Of a stretch of DNA of 64,000 bases, positions 30,641 through 57,558 are shown in pieces. The notes beneath the pieces were generated by a model that worked only from the letters and a program-made list of their open reading frames with translations, had not been told where the DNA came from and searched no databases. The first letter of the stretch is position 1; each line of letters begins with the position of its first letter. The translations under genes and the position numbers were made by a program. Origin of the DNA: Xiphias gladius (lineage: Eukaryota; Chordata; Actinopteri; Istiophoriformes; Xiphiidae); assembly GCF_016859285.1 (NCBI RefSeq), contig NC_053410.1:21159558-21223557 (forward strand), given 5' to 3'.

Positions 30641-32680
30641 AGGGAAAAATTTGACAGGAATTTGCTATAATGTTCAGAGAGGCAACATATTTTTTGAATG
30701 AATAAAGCGCTACATTTATTAACAGCAGCGGCGTCACCAGGAGATGGTTGGGGTGGATGGTGGGTCTGTCACACCGCATATCGGGCTTTGCATCCAGAGT
30801 CCAGTCTGGGGTTCGGTTTAGGCAACAAAAACACTTTGTTTAAGATTAGGGAAAATGTAATCAAACACATTGTGTCTAAGGTCTCTGTGAACAACTTCTT
30901 AGTAAACCCTGTTACATTTGGGTTTGACTCAAAATAAGCTACAGTGTGTGTGTTCATTGTAATGAAGGATCATGTTAGCAATTACAACAGTGTGGCTCAC
31001 TGATATTTTTTAATTGTTTGTTGCTGGTTATGATCTTTTCATGGGATCTGTTGGCAGTGAGGAAAAATATAGATTTATTGGCCGACTTATCCCTCAAGAT
31101 ACCATGATGCCGTGGCTAGTTTTTGCCCGCTTGACAAGCAGCCTGAGAGCCACCCAGGGGTCGGTCTGACAGAGAGCACAGCGGCAGCAGTAGCAGCAGC
31201 AGTATCTGTGTGACAGCTAGTAACAGTTGTTAAGGTGGAGAGGTGAGGCAGAGAAAAGCCAAATGAGGTCCTTTTACTAATGAGCCCCCCCCCCCGCCGC
31301 CCCCAGCTGCAGCAGCATTATCGGTATTCACCTCGTTCTGCTTCCTCTCAGTTCCACAGCAGCTCCAAGGATTCTGCCTCAAACATAGCAATTCGGCTAA
31401 AACACCGCTCAAATACCACTGGCATGCCAGCAGTCAATTTCAACCTTTTTCCCCCCAGAAAGGATCAGAATCCATGAATATCAAAATGTATCACTTAAAA
31501 CATATGGAGAGACTTTGGCTTCATAGTTGAGTCTGACATTCCAACATTATCTCTGCTCTGTCTATGTATTATCACATACCTAATCGTGTTTGCTTACTGT
31601 TTACTTAATGCTTAGTTGCTCTTCACCTCCTGTTTGGCGCTCCTAATCACTCTGTTGGAAATTAACTGTGTTCATTGAGGTTGACAAATTATCAATGTGC
31701 CGAACTATTCTACAACAAGAGCAGGCAGGACTTTACAGTTAATTGGAGAGACGGTCGATATGGCATATTCTCACCTTTTTTCAAAATCAGCTATAAATGT
31801 CATCACAACTGCAGGCTGTTGAAAGGAACTCAGCGACGACAGTGAACATTTGGGAAATAAATGGAAGTAGGCCACCACACACAGCAAAGCATCATAGCAG
31901 GCATTTGAATTTCAAGACGCCGCAGTAAATCAAGTTAAGCAAGAGATTAAAACAAAAACATTGACTGCAGCTTTTCAAAAATGTGCAGCCTCTGCAACAT
32001 CTGCTTTTGATCCTGGGATTTCACTCGACTCGAGCTGTTGTATGTTGAATACTCACTGTGCTAAAAACTGTAAAGAAAGTGATGTGCTTTTATTTTTATT
32101 AAAACAAAACAATGAGAAATTTAGTGGGTTCTTTTAGAGAAAGTTTTGATGCATTTTCTGCTCTTGGCAAAGGCTGGAACAGATCTGGCTTTATTTTGAA
32201 GTGATATGGCTACTTCTGTCAGCTACAGTAAATTCCTTTTTCTAGACTAGAATTATGTTCTATTTTCAGATCAATTTCTGCTTTTGTACAGTTGACTGTG
32301 ATTCATTTAAAAAAAAAACCCGACATTGATCGTGATTCTTTGTTCCATAAGAGGAGCAGGAGCTTAAGAGTGTTAGATTCTGGTCCTTCTTGGCCATTTT
32401 CCTCTTACCCTGTCACTGCTGGGACGATTGATGTAGGGAAGAATTACAGTACGAAGCAGTATCGATTTCCTAACACAGCTCTATGAATACTCCTTTTCCT
32501 GATGATCCAGTTCACTGATCCTGGAGACTTGCGTCACACTCGTTGGGATGTTTCCTTGACATGATAGAGCACTGCTCTGAAGTTGCCCAAATTTCTTGCA
32601 CTGTTCTAGAGGCTAAATGAGACAAACCCCACACCTGGAATAAAAAGTGACAAAATACTGAGCACATAACCCCAGTTTAA

Positions 32681-46558
<13,878 letters not shown>

Positions 46559-47335
46559 AGACTGGCAGGTTGAGAGGGGACATTGGCACGCAACACCAGC
46601 GCCAATCCGCATGTAAACTCTCGGCCTTTCACCCAGTCTACCGGACATCAGGGTCGGACAGCAGCCCCCGAGCATTTCAGCATTTATACTGTAGTCACTC
46701 CTGCATTACTGAAAAAAAAATGCTTTTATGAAAGTTTATAATCCACACACAGAATATCTATTTATCTATGTATTAAATTATTTATGAATATATACAAAAA
46801 AGGGGTTATTAATGCTGAACTAGTGAAAAAATATTTTTTATAGCCTCTGTATTTTAATAAGCAATGTATTGGACCAGAGGTCAATAAAACAACAGAATGT
46901 ATAGAACACACACAGCTGTCTTTGGAGGTGAAAAACCCTCAATGTCTCGACCATGTGGTGTCAACTGACAAACCCTGACACCTGCCCCTCTACCACCAAA
47001 GTGCAGACTAGACTAGTGCGATCAATGTCAGAATGATGGGTAAAGATTTGCTGTGTAGGATGATCAAGTACAGAGTTAAAAACAAAAGGAGAAACTGAAG
47101 GAAATTCAAGAGACTGTTTCCTGATTTCTTTTATCTTTTTTGGATGTTCAAATGTGCTTTGATTTGAAAGTGCTTTTTTGTATTTCTCTTGGTACTGTGT
47201 GTTCATGTTTCAAATAAATGCCAATCTGTGCTCGGTAAATGTTCAAATGGTACTTTTCAGCTGTAGGTCTTCGTGGTTAGTTTTTGCTGAAAGGGTGCTG
47301 TTTTATGTTTACAGACTTTCAACTGAATAAAATGT
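46559..47335 (+). terminator. vwc2: vwc2 3' UTR and polyadenylation signals
   Basis: AATAAA occurs at 46883-46888, 47213-47218 and 47326-47331. The first gives a 3' UTR of about 330 bases, the others 660-780. The sequence up to 46890 is A/T-rich with ATTTAT elements (46760-46790), a pattern associated with regulated mRNA stability. Which site is used is not known. Confidence 0.55.
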
Positions 47336-47339
47336 TCAC

Positions 47340-49260
47340 AAATTTCATCGTCAAATAATACTGAGATGGAATGATCAACCCAGATCCCTCATTTTGAATG
47401 AATGATTTGCCATTTCTGATCTCACAGATAACCTTTGAATGTGACAAACCTGAACGAGACCCCTCTTTAAATGTAAGCATTTTTCTGTTTCGAAGTTCTA
47501 GGATGAGAAGTGTTTGTGGGAAAGCTACAGGTAAATATTTAATGAGTTGTCAAGAGTATATTAAGTTATTAAGTTATGTTGCAGTTTCATTTACAATAGC
47601 TATAAGCATCACAATATAAACGAGAGGTGGGAAGTGAGAATACAGAATACTCCATAGTTGCCTCTGGAATTTTAACTTCATTTATAAAGGCCTGGCTGGG
47701 CAATCTAATGTCATTGATCCCAATTTGCTTCTAAAAGTTTATAATTGAAAGGTCATATGGCTTGTAGCATATTTCTTTCTTGTCTTCATCTTCGGTTTGA
47801 GAATAAGGAGTAATGAATGCATGTGTCTCGCGGACCCATGGGGCCCATTGACCAGCAGATCAAAATGATGATTAATAATTTAAGTCCAGGTTATGAACAC
47901 TAAGGGGCTGGCTGTGATAACTGGATGCAGATGCTGCGTTTCTTTTTTTTCCTGTCATATTTTGCATTAGCAGCGTGGCGCTCTCTGTGTCAGCCAATGT
48001 GCTGGCCACGCGGCAAAACTCTTTGATCAAATGGGTTGCCAGACAATGATGTTGCATCTCCAGCAGTGAGACGTGCCCGTCAGCCAGCCGGCAGGATTGA
48101 GGTAAATAAGCCTAAATGCATGTACATGCTACCTGACAGGCTTCTCTCAGAGTAGCGGGGGAGAGGTGGCACAGATCTATTAAGGTTTTCTGGTCAGCCT
48201 TAACTCTTCTGTTTCTATGACTGTAAGGGTCCTCTCAAACCAGACTCCTTCATTCAAGGAAAACCAGGCTTGTGCTTGTGCATACAAGTGATAAATGATT
48301 GTGGGATTTTTCTCTCCTATAAAACAATCTTCACTTGTAATACAAAGAGCTCATTTTAATGTGCCTTGTTCTCCCTCCTCAGTTTCCTTCTATTTAGAGT
48401 TATTACTTCTGTCATCTCTCTATTCTTTAATTTCACAAGATAATACTCCCTTATGTTTAATTTCCCAAGCAGCTTACCTGCAGTGTCTCAGTCTGTGAAG
48501 TAATGATTGTGACCGGGGATGTTATCTGTCACCGCCATCTGCTCTGTCCAGGTCATTAACATTCACAATTGGCTTCAGATCAGTTCATAGTCCAGCAGTT
48601 ATGCAAGATCAGTTCTGTGTATGACTGGATGTAAGAAAGACTGCCTATAAAGTCTGCTCATTAGAAACAAGGCTGGGTCTTTTACTTTGACATAAAACTC
48701 CCAGAAGTAGTAAACATCTAAACTCCTTCAAAGACAGGTCATTAATTGGAAACATCTGTTGGAGAAACCCATGAGAGATAAGCTTGGTCTCCCCAAAGCT
48801 GTTACTATGTAATTAGTCTTCTGCCCTGTTCTGGACAATGTGCACTGCTGCACTTAGATGAGATGTGTTCATACTACAGTAGGTGATGAAATTCATCATT
48901 CATTTATAGCAATAGGCCAGCTCTGTCATTTGAAATGAAAGCATCATGAGAAACCCTCTGGTCAACAAAGGGAGGTTGAAAGCTTCATCAGCATGCAGTT
49001 TCACAAAAGACTTAACTTACAAATACAAAGGAATAAAACCAAAAGTCCTCCAGAGTTATTGGGCGTCGAAGAAGGATAGCAAAATACATTGTAACCTAAA
49101 TGACAGATGAAAACTGAATTACAGATTATTCTACTGATTTATAATTTGAAGCATTTAAGAAAAATGCCTTTAGTGTAGTGATATACATAGGCTTCTTGAA
49201 TAAAGTTTTACACGATTAATTGCAATATCTCTTAAACACATTTCCCATCTAATTACTTCA
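47340..49260. other. Intergenic DNA 3' of vwc2
   Basis: No supportable gene and no repeat I can name. Only scattered short ORFs that match nothing I know. Confidence 0.4.
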
Positions 49261-49264
49261 TCAG

Positions 49265-49415
49265 TTCAATCTTTCAATGAGCATGTTAAACATCCGCATG
49301 TTAGCATTGTCATCGACAGCACGGTAACATGACGACGTTAGCATTTAGCTTAAAGTACCACTGTGTCTGGTACAGCCTCACAGAACACCTAGCAAAGGTT
49401 GTAGGCTTTCAGTCC
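49265..49415 (+). repeat. 3' part of a common teleost repeat
   Basis: GAGCATGTTAAACATCCGCA, TGTTAGCATTGTCATCGACA, GTTAGCATTTAGCTTAAAGT and GGTACAGCCTCACAGA are the closing blocks of a frequent fish repeat whose opening blocks occur separately at 62200-62375. Confidence 0.65.
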
Positions 49416-49990
49416 TGTTTCACAAATCTTTTGATTAGAGGAACTGAAAGTGAAGTCGTGTCTGGAACAAGTGATGACGACAATTTAATTTTTGAGCTGA
49501 GTGATCAATCATAATTTTGTAGCAGAATTGGAGCACAACAATATTAATAAAATAATAGTAATAAGTAGAGACATGAACTTGACAGCAAAAAGAGGACCCC
49601 TGTGCTCTTATAGTTAAAGCTATGTTCTAAAAGGTAGACAGGCAATGTTATTTTAATGTGTTTCTCAGTCTCTGTCACTTAACACCCATACATTTAAAGG
49701 TTAAACTAAATAGAAACATCTAGCTAACATACCTATTCTGAGAATCACCATATGTTTTCCTATGAAGCTTTTGGCCACAGGTTGTTTTTTTTTTAACTTC
49801 TTGTTTCCCTTTCTCAAGGTCAATCATTTAGTATAGTCACATGTTCAGAGATACGATATAGGCATAAATATCTTAGGGGGCAGTCCATGGTTTTAGCGTC
49901 CTCATTATGTCAATAAACTGCATTCAGAAGCCTTATGCCATTTGCAGCCTTGTGTTAACAACAAATAAATTCATTATTTCCTTTATCAGT

Positions 49991-50937
49991 CTACACTCAA
50001 TACCTCATAATGACAAAGTGAAAACAGAATATTAGAAATTTTTGCTAGTTTATTAAAAAGGAACCACTGAGATATGACATTGACATAAATATTCAGACAC
50101 TTAACTCAGTACTTAGTTGAAGCACCTTTGGCAGCGATTACAACCTCAAGTCTTTTTGGGTATGACGCAACAAGCTTTGCACATCTGAATCTGGGGATTT
50201 TCTGTCATTCTTCTCTGCAGATCCTCTCAAGCTCTGTCCGGTTGGATGGGGACCGTCGTTGGACAGTCATTTTCCGATTGGGTTCAAGTCAAGGCTCTGG
50301 GCCACTCAAGGACATTCACCACTCCTGTGTTGTATTGCCTGTCATTATTTCATTTTCATTTCATTCATTTCCGCTTACCCTCAACCCTGACCAATCTCCC
50401 TGTCCCTGCTCCTGAATGAGGGTGCTTCACTGATGGGATGGTATTGGGCAGTTGCTGAAAGGTGACCGGCTTTCTCCAGACATGACGCTTAGAATTGGGG
50501 CCAAAAAGTTCAATCTTGGTTTCATCAGACCAGAGAATCTTGTTTCTCACATTCTGAGAATCCTTTAGTTGCTTATTTTGCAAACTCCAAGTGGCTTTTC
50601 ATGTGTCTTTCACTGAGGAGAGGCAGTCCAGTGCTGCAGTGATGGTTGTCCTTCTGGAAGTTTCTCCCATCTCCACACAGAACCTCTGGAGCTCAACCAG
50701 AGTGCCCATCAGGTCACCTCTTTTTCCAAGGCCCTTCTCCCAGATTGCTCATTTTAGCCAGTCGGCCAGTCTAGGAAGAGTTGTTGTTGTTCCACACCTC
50801 TTCCATTTAAAAATTATCGAGGCCACTGTGCTCTTGGGAACCTTCAGGAATGAATTTAAATGATTTTAGCATAACGCTGCAACATAACAAAATGTGAAAA
50901 AAGTGAAGGGGTGAATATTTTCTCAATGCACTGTATA
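49991..50937 (-). mobile_element. Tc1/mariner-type DNA transposon relic 1
   Basis: The transposase is on the minus strand and broken. The clear piece is KILWSDETKIELFGPNSKRH at about 50543-50484, the segment around the second catalytic Asp. The left terminal region has CTACACTCAATACCTCATAA then TGACAAAGTGAAAACAG. The right has AAAATGTGAAAAAAGTGAAG and ends near CAATGCACTGTATA. A stretch near 50330-50430 replaces part of the transposase, so there is an internal deletion or insertion. Non-functional. Confidence 0.85.
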
Positions 50938-51949
50938 GTTCCCATTCTCAAAATACTTGGATGAATAGTGACATTTGTCCATGGACACAGAGAAAATGGA
51001 TAAATCTACATTGTTAGTAACAAGTACTGATCACCTTTAAATGAGGAGAAAAAAAAATCCACATGAATTGTTTCACTATCTCTTAGACACACCATTTGAA
51101 AAAAATAAGGCTGCAAGTTTGTTTTACATTTGAATGACAAAGTGGTTAGAAAAGGGCTTAATAATAAATTACTCTTTTTCCATGAGTGCTATATTTTTAT
51201 CAATATATAGTATTATTGATTTCTGTCCATGGTTGCCGGAAGTAGGGGGGGCAAAGGCCATTGGCTCCCCACTTTACGCCCATGTTCCACATTCTATTTA
51301 AGTCGCAGATCACTGTATCAGTCATTCCCGTCCACTCTAAGAGATTAGGTAAAATAAAGCAGGCAAACATAAAAAAGGAGAACAGTTAAATTTCAATCCA
51401 ATCAATGAGGACATTGTGTAAGTACGGGGATTGACAGCAGCCAGGTGCACCCGGTAAGATGCTCAGCTTGCAGGGAAAAGGCATGGACCGACAGACTCAA
51501 GGCTCCATGACTCAATTCACCTCTGGAGACCTCTTTCAGCATGAGCGTGAGAAAATCATTCAGGCAGACAGCATTTCCAAACCTACACTCTGTCTGCTTC
51601 ACAACAGTACATTTGTTTTGGAACTCTGTCAGTGGCATTGTGCGGGGAAACGACCCCGTATTGCAGTTCACAAAAAATGACATGTTAGAGTTGTGTTTGA
51701 CAGAAGAAGCATTATTGTGCATTAGGGATATTTAGGATTATAGCAGGTTTAGGGGCATTTACAGACCAGCCTCCCTCCTACCATAAGCAAAGTTTGCCAT
51801 TACACACAAGGCACATGTTTGTCTCCACATACCAGTTACTCATTCTGAAATTATAGCTGACAGAGTGCAAACCTAATTTTAACCACACATTTAACAAGAT
51901 TTTGACTGAAATCGATGTTGGGAGATCAGCCGATGGTGACGCGCCACAG

Positions 51950-52004
51950 ATGCAGGCGGCAAACCGGCGAGAGGAGCACCTCGCCCCTGGTCGTCTATTC
52001 TCTC
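51950..52004. other. Short CpG-containing stretch
   Basis: GACGCGCCACAGATGCAGGC and neighbours are unusually CpG-rich for the area and abut copy 2 of the dispersed element; perhaps part of it. No gene seen. Confidence 0.2.
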
Positions 52005-52592
52005 ACCACAGAACAAGTTTGAAATTATGACTGAAATGTGGCCCATTAGGACCACATGTTAACCAGCAGTCACTTCCAAGCCATTTCCCAGCTACTGCTC
52101 TGCACTGCTAAAATCCTGATTTTATATCAGTGGTGTCGTCTGACAAAATCACCATAAAATCACAACGGCTGTGCTGTGATTTCAGCTATATTTACTTGTA
52201 AAATGATCACTCAGAGAGAACGTTAGAAGCTCAATCACATTTATGTCAGCTGTCGTGCGGTGAATCGAATGAGGTGCATAGAGAAGTGCCGAGGGAAAGT
52301 CCGACCTCGCACTCACGGGGCAATACTGGTGACTATTATCTATGGAAAGCAGCTAAGGTTTGTACAAAAAGTCGCTAGACTTGCTGCTAGGTCCTTTTCT
52401 GAAGAAAAGTGGCTAAAGGGGTCTGAAAAGTCAGTAAATCTAGCAATAAAGGAGCTAAGTTTGCAACACTGCCCTGAAAACCACCCCCTGATGATGCAAC
52501 AGAAACTGTTTGTACTAATTCATTTTGACAGCACAACGGCCAACGGGGAAACTCCAACACTTGGCTGGCCGACCAATGGTGTAACTTCAGCA
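52005..52592 (+). repeat. ~580 bp dispersed element, copy 2
   Basis: Same orientation and block order as 37450-38005, roughly four in five bases alike by eye. It has an extra stretch around 52385-52430. The ORF that spans it (132 codons) is not kept open in copy 1, so it is probably not a gene. Confidence 0.8.
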
Positions 52593-52599
52593 CTCAGTA

Positions 52600-55380
52600 A
52601 CACATCTGAATTATCCAGAGGTGCATCTGGCTACAATAAACAAAGCATCAGAAACTGATGTCAATCAGTCAGTCACGGACATTTGAGTTTGTAAATTGTA
52701 ATTAGTTTACTACACATGCTTGCGGGAGATAATGAGCTGAAATTTCACAAGTTCTCCAAAAGCTTGTTAATAAAGTCCTTAAATTCACTGAGTGAAATCT
52801 GTAAAGCTTTACTGAGTTTTTGAAATGATAATAAGTCCCTTGTTTTATTAAATTATTATGTCATATTGCATTTAAAAAAGCAGTTTCACAAACATGTCAA
52901 GTCTTAATATGAATTTTCTCGCAGCTTGGGCCACTTCAAAGTTCATAATCAATAAATGCCATTCAATTGAAGCGTTAGATCAAACCACTTCGGCGCCACT
53001 TCAATATAAAGATTTGAAAGCACGGGTTTACTTTCATGATTTCTCATACCGAAGTGTAACGCTAACTCAATGGCTCTATCTGCTGCAGTCTTATGAAATG
53101 CATAAGCTTTGTGAGATGATGATTTGGCAGGGGTGAAAATATTCTATGAGCCCACAATACAGGAAAATAAGCAAAGGTTCAAAGTGCAGTTTACCCACCT
53201 GCATCTATACCGGGCACTACAGTAAGATTTAACTTACCAATAATACTGTAATGGTCTACCTTTTCACTTATTAAAAGTGAATAATTATGTAGGTTTTTGG
53301 TTTTTGTTGCACATACACAGTATCCTCAGCCAGGAAGAACTAGATGACAGCTGAAATTTATGAATATTTAATGTCTGATTTTCAGCATTTGTTTCAGTTT
53401 CAGAGGGAGCACTGAGCTTTTAACTGGAATCACTTTAAATAAAAGAAGGCTTGTTATCTGTAAGTGAATTTCTGCTTAATATGGCACTGTTATCAACAGC
53501 GCGGTTCATTAGTAGATTTACGATTCTTTTTTCAGAGAGCCAGGCCCTTTGAATTTCTGCCGTGAGAGTAAATTCAAGCCCTCTGTTTCTCTGATGGCAA
53601 CTTTATACGTCTAAATTCCACTCTCCTGAACATTAATTTTACTGGACAGCTGCTAAATGTTGGTAAAATGCTGTGAGGATTCTATTTGCCCCTTCTGAAA
53701 TGATTTCTAAGCACATCACCTCAAATCCATTAAATCCAGCTTTGAATCTCCTGACAGTTCTGCGAGTCTTCCTTGGAGCCACATGTAACATTCCCATGTC
53801 ATTACGACGCTCCTTGATCAATCTGGGTGAGTCACTTCATGATTGAGCGCCTGAGTCTCCAGAGTCTAGGGCCTGAAATTGTCCTTTATAGATCTGGTAT
53901 TATATCCCCAGCACTCCTCCTCTCCCATTAGCCAGACATTCACATTTTCAATTTCACCTCTGTGCCTTGTCTTGCCTCCAGATGAGGGTGACACTCACTG
54001 TTGCAGTGTTGAATTGTCTTCCCATTCATACATCTGGGGAGGACATCTAACCCAGTGACAGATATGATTCGATTAACTACAACTGGTTTTTGGAAGGACA
54101 AGATATGGGAAGTAAACAGCTTACTTGGCTTTGCTTTAGTGTTAAGAAGTAATCTAAGCCTGGGAGAAAGCAAATCCCTTACTTTCTCTAAATGGCATGG
54201 TTTGGATAGGCACTGTAGGTTCAATCTGGCACTATCCATCACAGGCTGTTACAGGCCAGGGAGGTGAGTGATAAGGCTTAGAGCATCATGGAGGACAGCG
54301 TTTCATCCACAACATCCAGCCTTCGCCAATGTGACCTGCTTGCTGAACACTTTTGGGGGGGGGGTTAAATTCAATGGGGCACTGCTGAGCTAAGCACATC
54401 TGCATAAGTTGTTGTCAGACTGGAGATAGTATTGTGGATTGTTAGGTTATCGTAACAGAAGCAGCTTTCGTCTCTGCCATGCGGAATACTAAGTTTTTAT
54501 ATTTGCAACACAACATTCATCCTGGGGTATCCTTTTTTTTTTTTTTTAAATTTCCTATGGCTCTTGTATGGTAATTCATCATCCAGGTCTTCATACATAC
54601 TGTGAGAGTGCCCAGTGAATGTATTAGCCACTGGCTCACAAGCTGCTTTACATTCCCTTGGGATATTTTGCACATGTAAACTGTAGGATGTCAGATCGCC
54701 GTGCAAACAACCCTGCAGAATTTGTTTGGTTTTTTTTGTTGCTATTTTGCCCTCTGAATGAACAAAAACAACCCAACGTGGAGGAGAGGAAATGGATGTT
54801 CAGGCTGTGGTCGACCAGTCCTTGGCTTCTTTACTAGGTTTAAGTTTCAAAAGCAGGTAATTCCACTTTGGTCAGAGGGAATGGAAACAGCCCAGGTGGG
54901 CAATGTGGTGGAGGTTTAATAATGGAAACCAAAGTCTTGAGGGACAAGTACATCTTTCTGAGCAACAGAGAAAGTCCATTGCACTAGGCATTTCTTTGCC
55001 TAATGTAACATCTTACTTGTAATTGAAAATCCGATGTGTGTCATTGCACACCGGTCAAAAGCTGAAATGTGCAGTGGTGTCCACCGTTAGACACCTTGAG
55101 AGAGAGCCAGAAATATCCTTAAAAGCAGAAATGATCTAAAACTGTGCTTCCTACCGTCTTTGTCTGACATACCCACATCCCCATAACATGAGCTCAAGTA
55201 CCTCTTCATCAACACCATCCTTCAGGATTTTAAAGTGGATGTTAAGTGACACTACATAAAAGTGGGTATTACAATATTTTTTTTCATACAGTTGAATTGT
55301 CTATTTTTAGCTTGGCTTGGTGAAGTTTGCTTTCCTAACTTCTACCTGGACTGGCAGAAGCTGGACCCTCAAACCATTTA
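52600..55380. other. Intergenic DNA
   Basis: No supportable gene. It contains a G run near 54356-54364 and a 15-base T run near 54533-54547. The ORFs in it are short and unrelated to any family I recognise. Confidence 0.4.
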
Positions 55381-55384
55381 TATG

Positions 55385-56452
55385 TAACTCTTAGCTAACT
55401 ACTTCAACTTTTTATCCATCACTCATAGCTAGCTTCCCCCAGTTTACTCTTAGTTATATTTCAGCTGTTCCTCCATTACTTTTAACAAATTATTTAAACT
55501 GTTTAGACTTTAGACTAATTTCATTTTCTTAAATAAAAAAAAAATCAATTTTAAAGGTTTAAGAAATTGGTTAACTTACAGTTTTCCTGCAGCAGTGGAA
55601 GTTAATGAAACTTTGAAAGTTAATGAAAACAATTCTTACAGGTTCCCCAACTTACTTGTTGATGAGTTACAAACCCTCTGTCTGTACAAAGGCAGTGTTG
55701 GGACAAACCGTTACCAGGCCCTCCAATGCATTATTAGGACAATACTGTACTGCAGGAAGTAGAACTACATATTGTTACCAGAATGGTGAGAAAAAGACAA
55801 GTAACACAGGAAGACAGACTGGTTGGTCAGGGGTTCATCCTACAGCAAGATAATGACCCAAAACATTAGAAGAAAAAGAACCAGACGGTGGCTTCAAATG
55901 ATGGAAGACCAGCACAGTCTTAAGACTTAAACCCCGTTGAGCTGGTTTGGGATGAACTGGACAGAAGGTGAAAGCAAAACAACCTACAAGTGCAACACAT
56001 CTGTGGGAACTTCTGCAAAGTTGTTGGGGTGAACTTTCTGAGTAATGTGTCACTGCCATTGTAGAAAGAACGTCACAAGTGTGTTCGGCTGCTGAATAGG
56101 TCAAAAATTTAGATTAAATTTAGGTCAACACAGAATTTCCATGATTCCTTTTTTTTTTTTTAAATCTCCAACTGTTTATATGTTTTATGCTTTAATTACA
56201 TTGGCACATCAAACACTAACTTTTACTAACAACTGGAAAACATGAGGAGTTCTAAAATTTTTGACCAGTACTGTAGGTTATCATTTCAAAGTTTATGCAT
56301 TTACTTTTACTAAACTATTTTAACTTCTCTGCTTGTTAACTAGCTTCAATGCAGTCTCAGATTAATATTAATTTTTAATCAAATCATATTCTCGATTTTT
56401 CTTACTTAAGATACAACTCAGAAGTGATCCTGTTTGGGAATCACTGATCTAG
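55385..56452 (+). repeat. Array-like dispersed repeat, copy 3, interrupted by a Tc1 relic
   Basis: The left half 55385-55530 (TTAGCTAACTACTTCAACTT, TTTATCCATCACTCATAGC) and right half 56281-56452 (ACTATTTTAACTTCTCTGCT, GTTTGGGAATCACTGATC) match copies 1 and 2. The Tc1 relic lies between them, so the transposon landed inside an older repeat. Confidence 0.55.
55540..56280 (+). mobile_element. Tc1/mariner-type DNA transposon relic 2
   Basis: Plus-strand pieces of transposase in shifting frames: FILQQDNDPKH near 55828, then L(N)PVELVWDELDRR-like text near 55930 and an LWELLQ-like segment near 56010. These are the last catalytic region of Tc1 transposases. The 3' terminus reads AATTTTTGACCAGTACTGTA, a Tc1 inverted repeat end. 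The first half of the gene is largely deleted. Dead copy. Confidence 0.8.
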
Positions 56453-57507
56453 AACAACAGTTGGACGGTAGCGTCATCCGGGCGTTTTTCTGTTTTGCAG
56501 TGGTGTTTATATGTTTCCATGCATGTTGAATTGTTTAAGTAGCTCATTTTAAATAGTTAAAAATATGCCTAACCTTCGAAATTTGCCCAATTACTCGCTT
56601 GTTGATTTTTTCTGAACAGCACTTGTGTTCGTTTGCATTTATCTTTGGATCATTATGTATCCCCTTTCATATTTAATAGTCCTCCATTTTTGGAAGCTCA
56701 TGGGTGTGCTTCCATGAAAACAAATACATTACTGTAATTATGTGAGACCTGAATAGGTGACTCACAGTAGAGTGAGAGTATTTTTTTTTCCACACCAGTA
56801 ATTTCCTGTGCAGCCACTGCCTCTTTCCAAAAGAGGACAGGCACTGTTATCCCAACTTACTCATGATTTACAGATGCTTGTATATCTGCTGCAGTCAACA
56901 TGTTCATCACTGAAAGTGACATTGCATTATGCTGACTCTCCCCTGGGGAATGTTAACATTAAACATCATGCTCATGCAGCATCATGATAGCCTGGAGGGT
57001 ACTTTGCGAGGGAAGAGTGTGTGTGTGTGAAAACTTCCATATTAAAAGCATTATAAAGAGCAGATTTTTCACTCCCACCTCCCTCATGAAAAATGTACAG
57101 CGGCATATTCATTACTTCATTGAGCTAACTGAGTGTGACAAGCGGAGAGCTGCAGCAACCGAGGGCAGGGAAGCAGCACTACAATAAAGCCTTCGGCCAC
57201 TCTCTGAGGACCCCCCCTGCTCATGGGAGCTTCATCTCTGCACTCTGTTTGGATTTTTCCAAATGGGTGAGAGTGCCGCACACAGCATGAGACATAGATT
57301 ACTTCAGCCAATTTGCCCTCTAATCTAAAGCAGGCATGCTCGTCGGGCAGTAATCAATGCACTGCCTTTACAGTGTGATGAATATGACCCATGAGCTTTG
57401 ATTTAGGGCCCTTATGCTATAAATATGGTCATGCATTTTCATCAGTTTACAAGATGTACAGACAAGATCCCAGAAGTGGATGCATTAAGCATCAGACATG
57501 GATGGGG

Positions 57508-57558
57508 CTCTTTGTATGTACTGTATTGTACAGTACAATATATCATGCATACAAAGAG
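57508..57558. repeat. Near-perfect 51-base palindrome
   Basis: Outer arms CTCTTTGTATG (57508-57518) and CATACAAAGAG (57548-57558) are perfect complements. After a small mismatched bulge, the inner arms TATTGTAC and GTACAATA also pair. It could form a hairpin or cruciform or be a short MITE. Too short for a typical pre-miRNA. Confidence 0.8.

Noticed and set aside
52260..52658. 132-codon ORF
   Set aside because: It lies within a dispersed repeat. The other copy (37450-38005) does not keep the frame, and no domain is seen.
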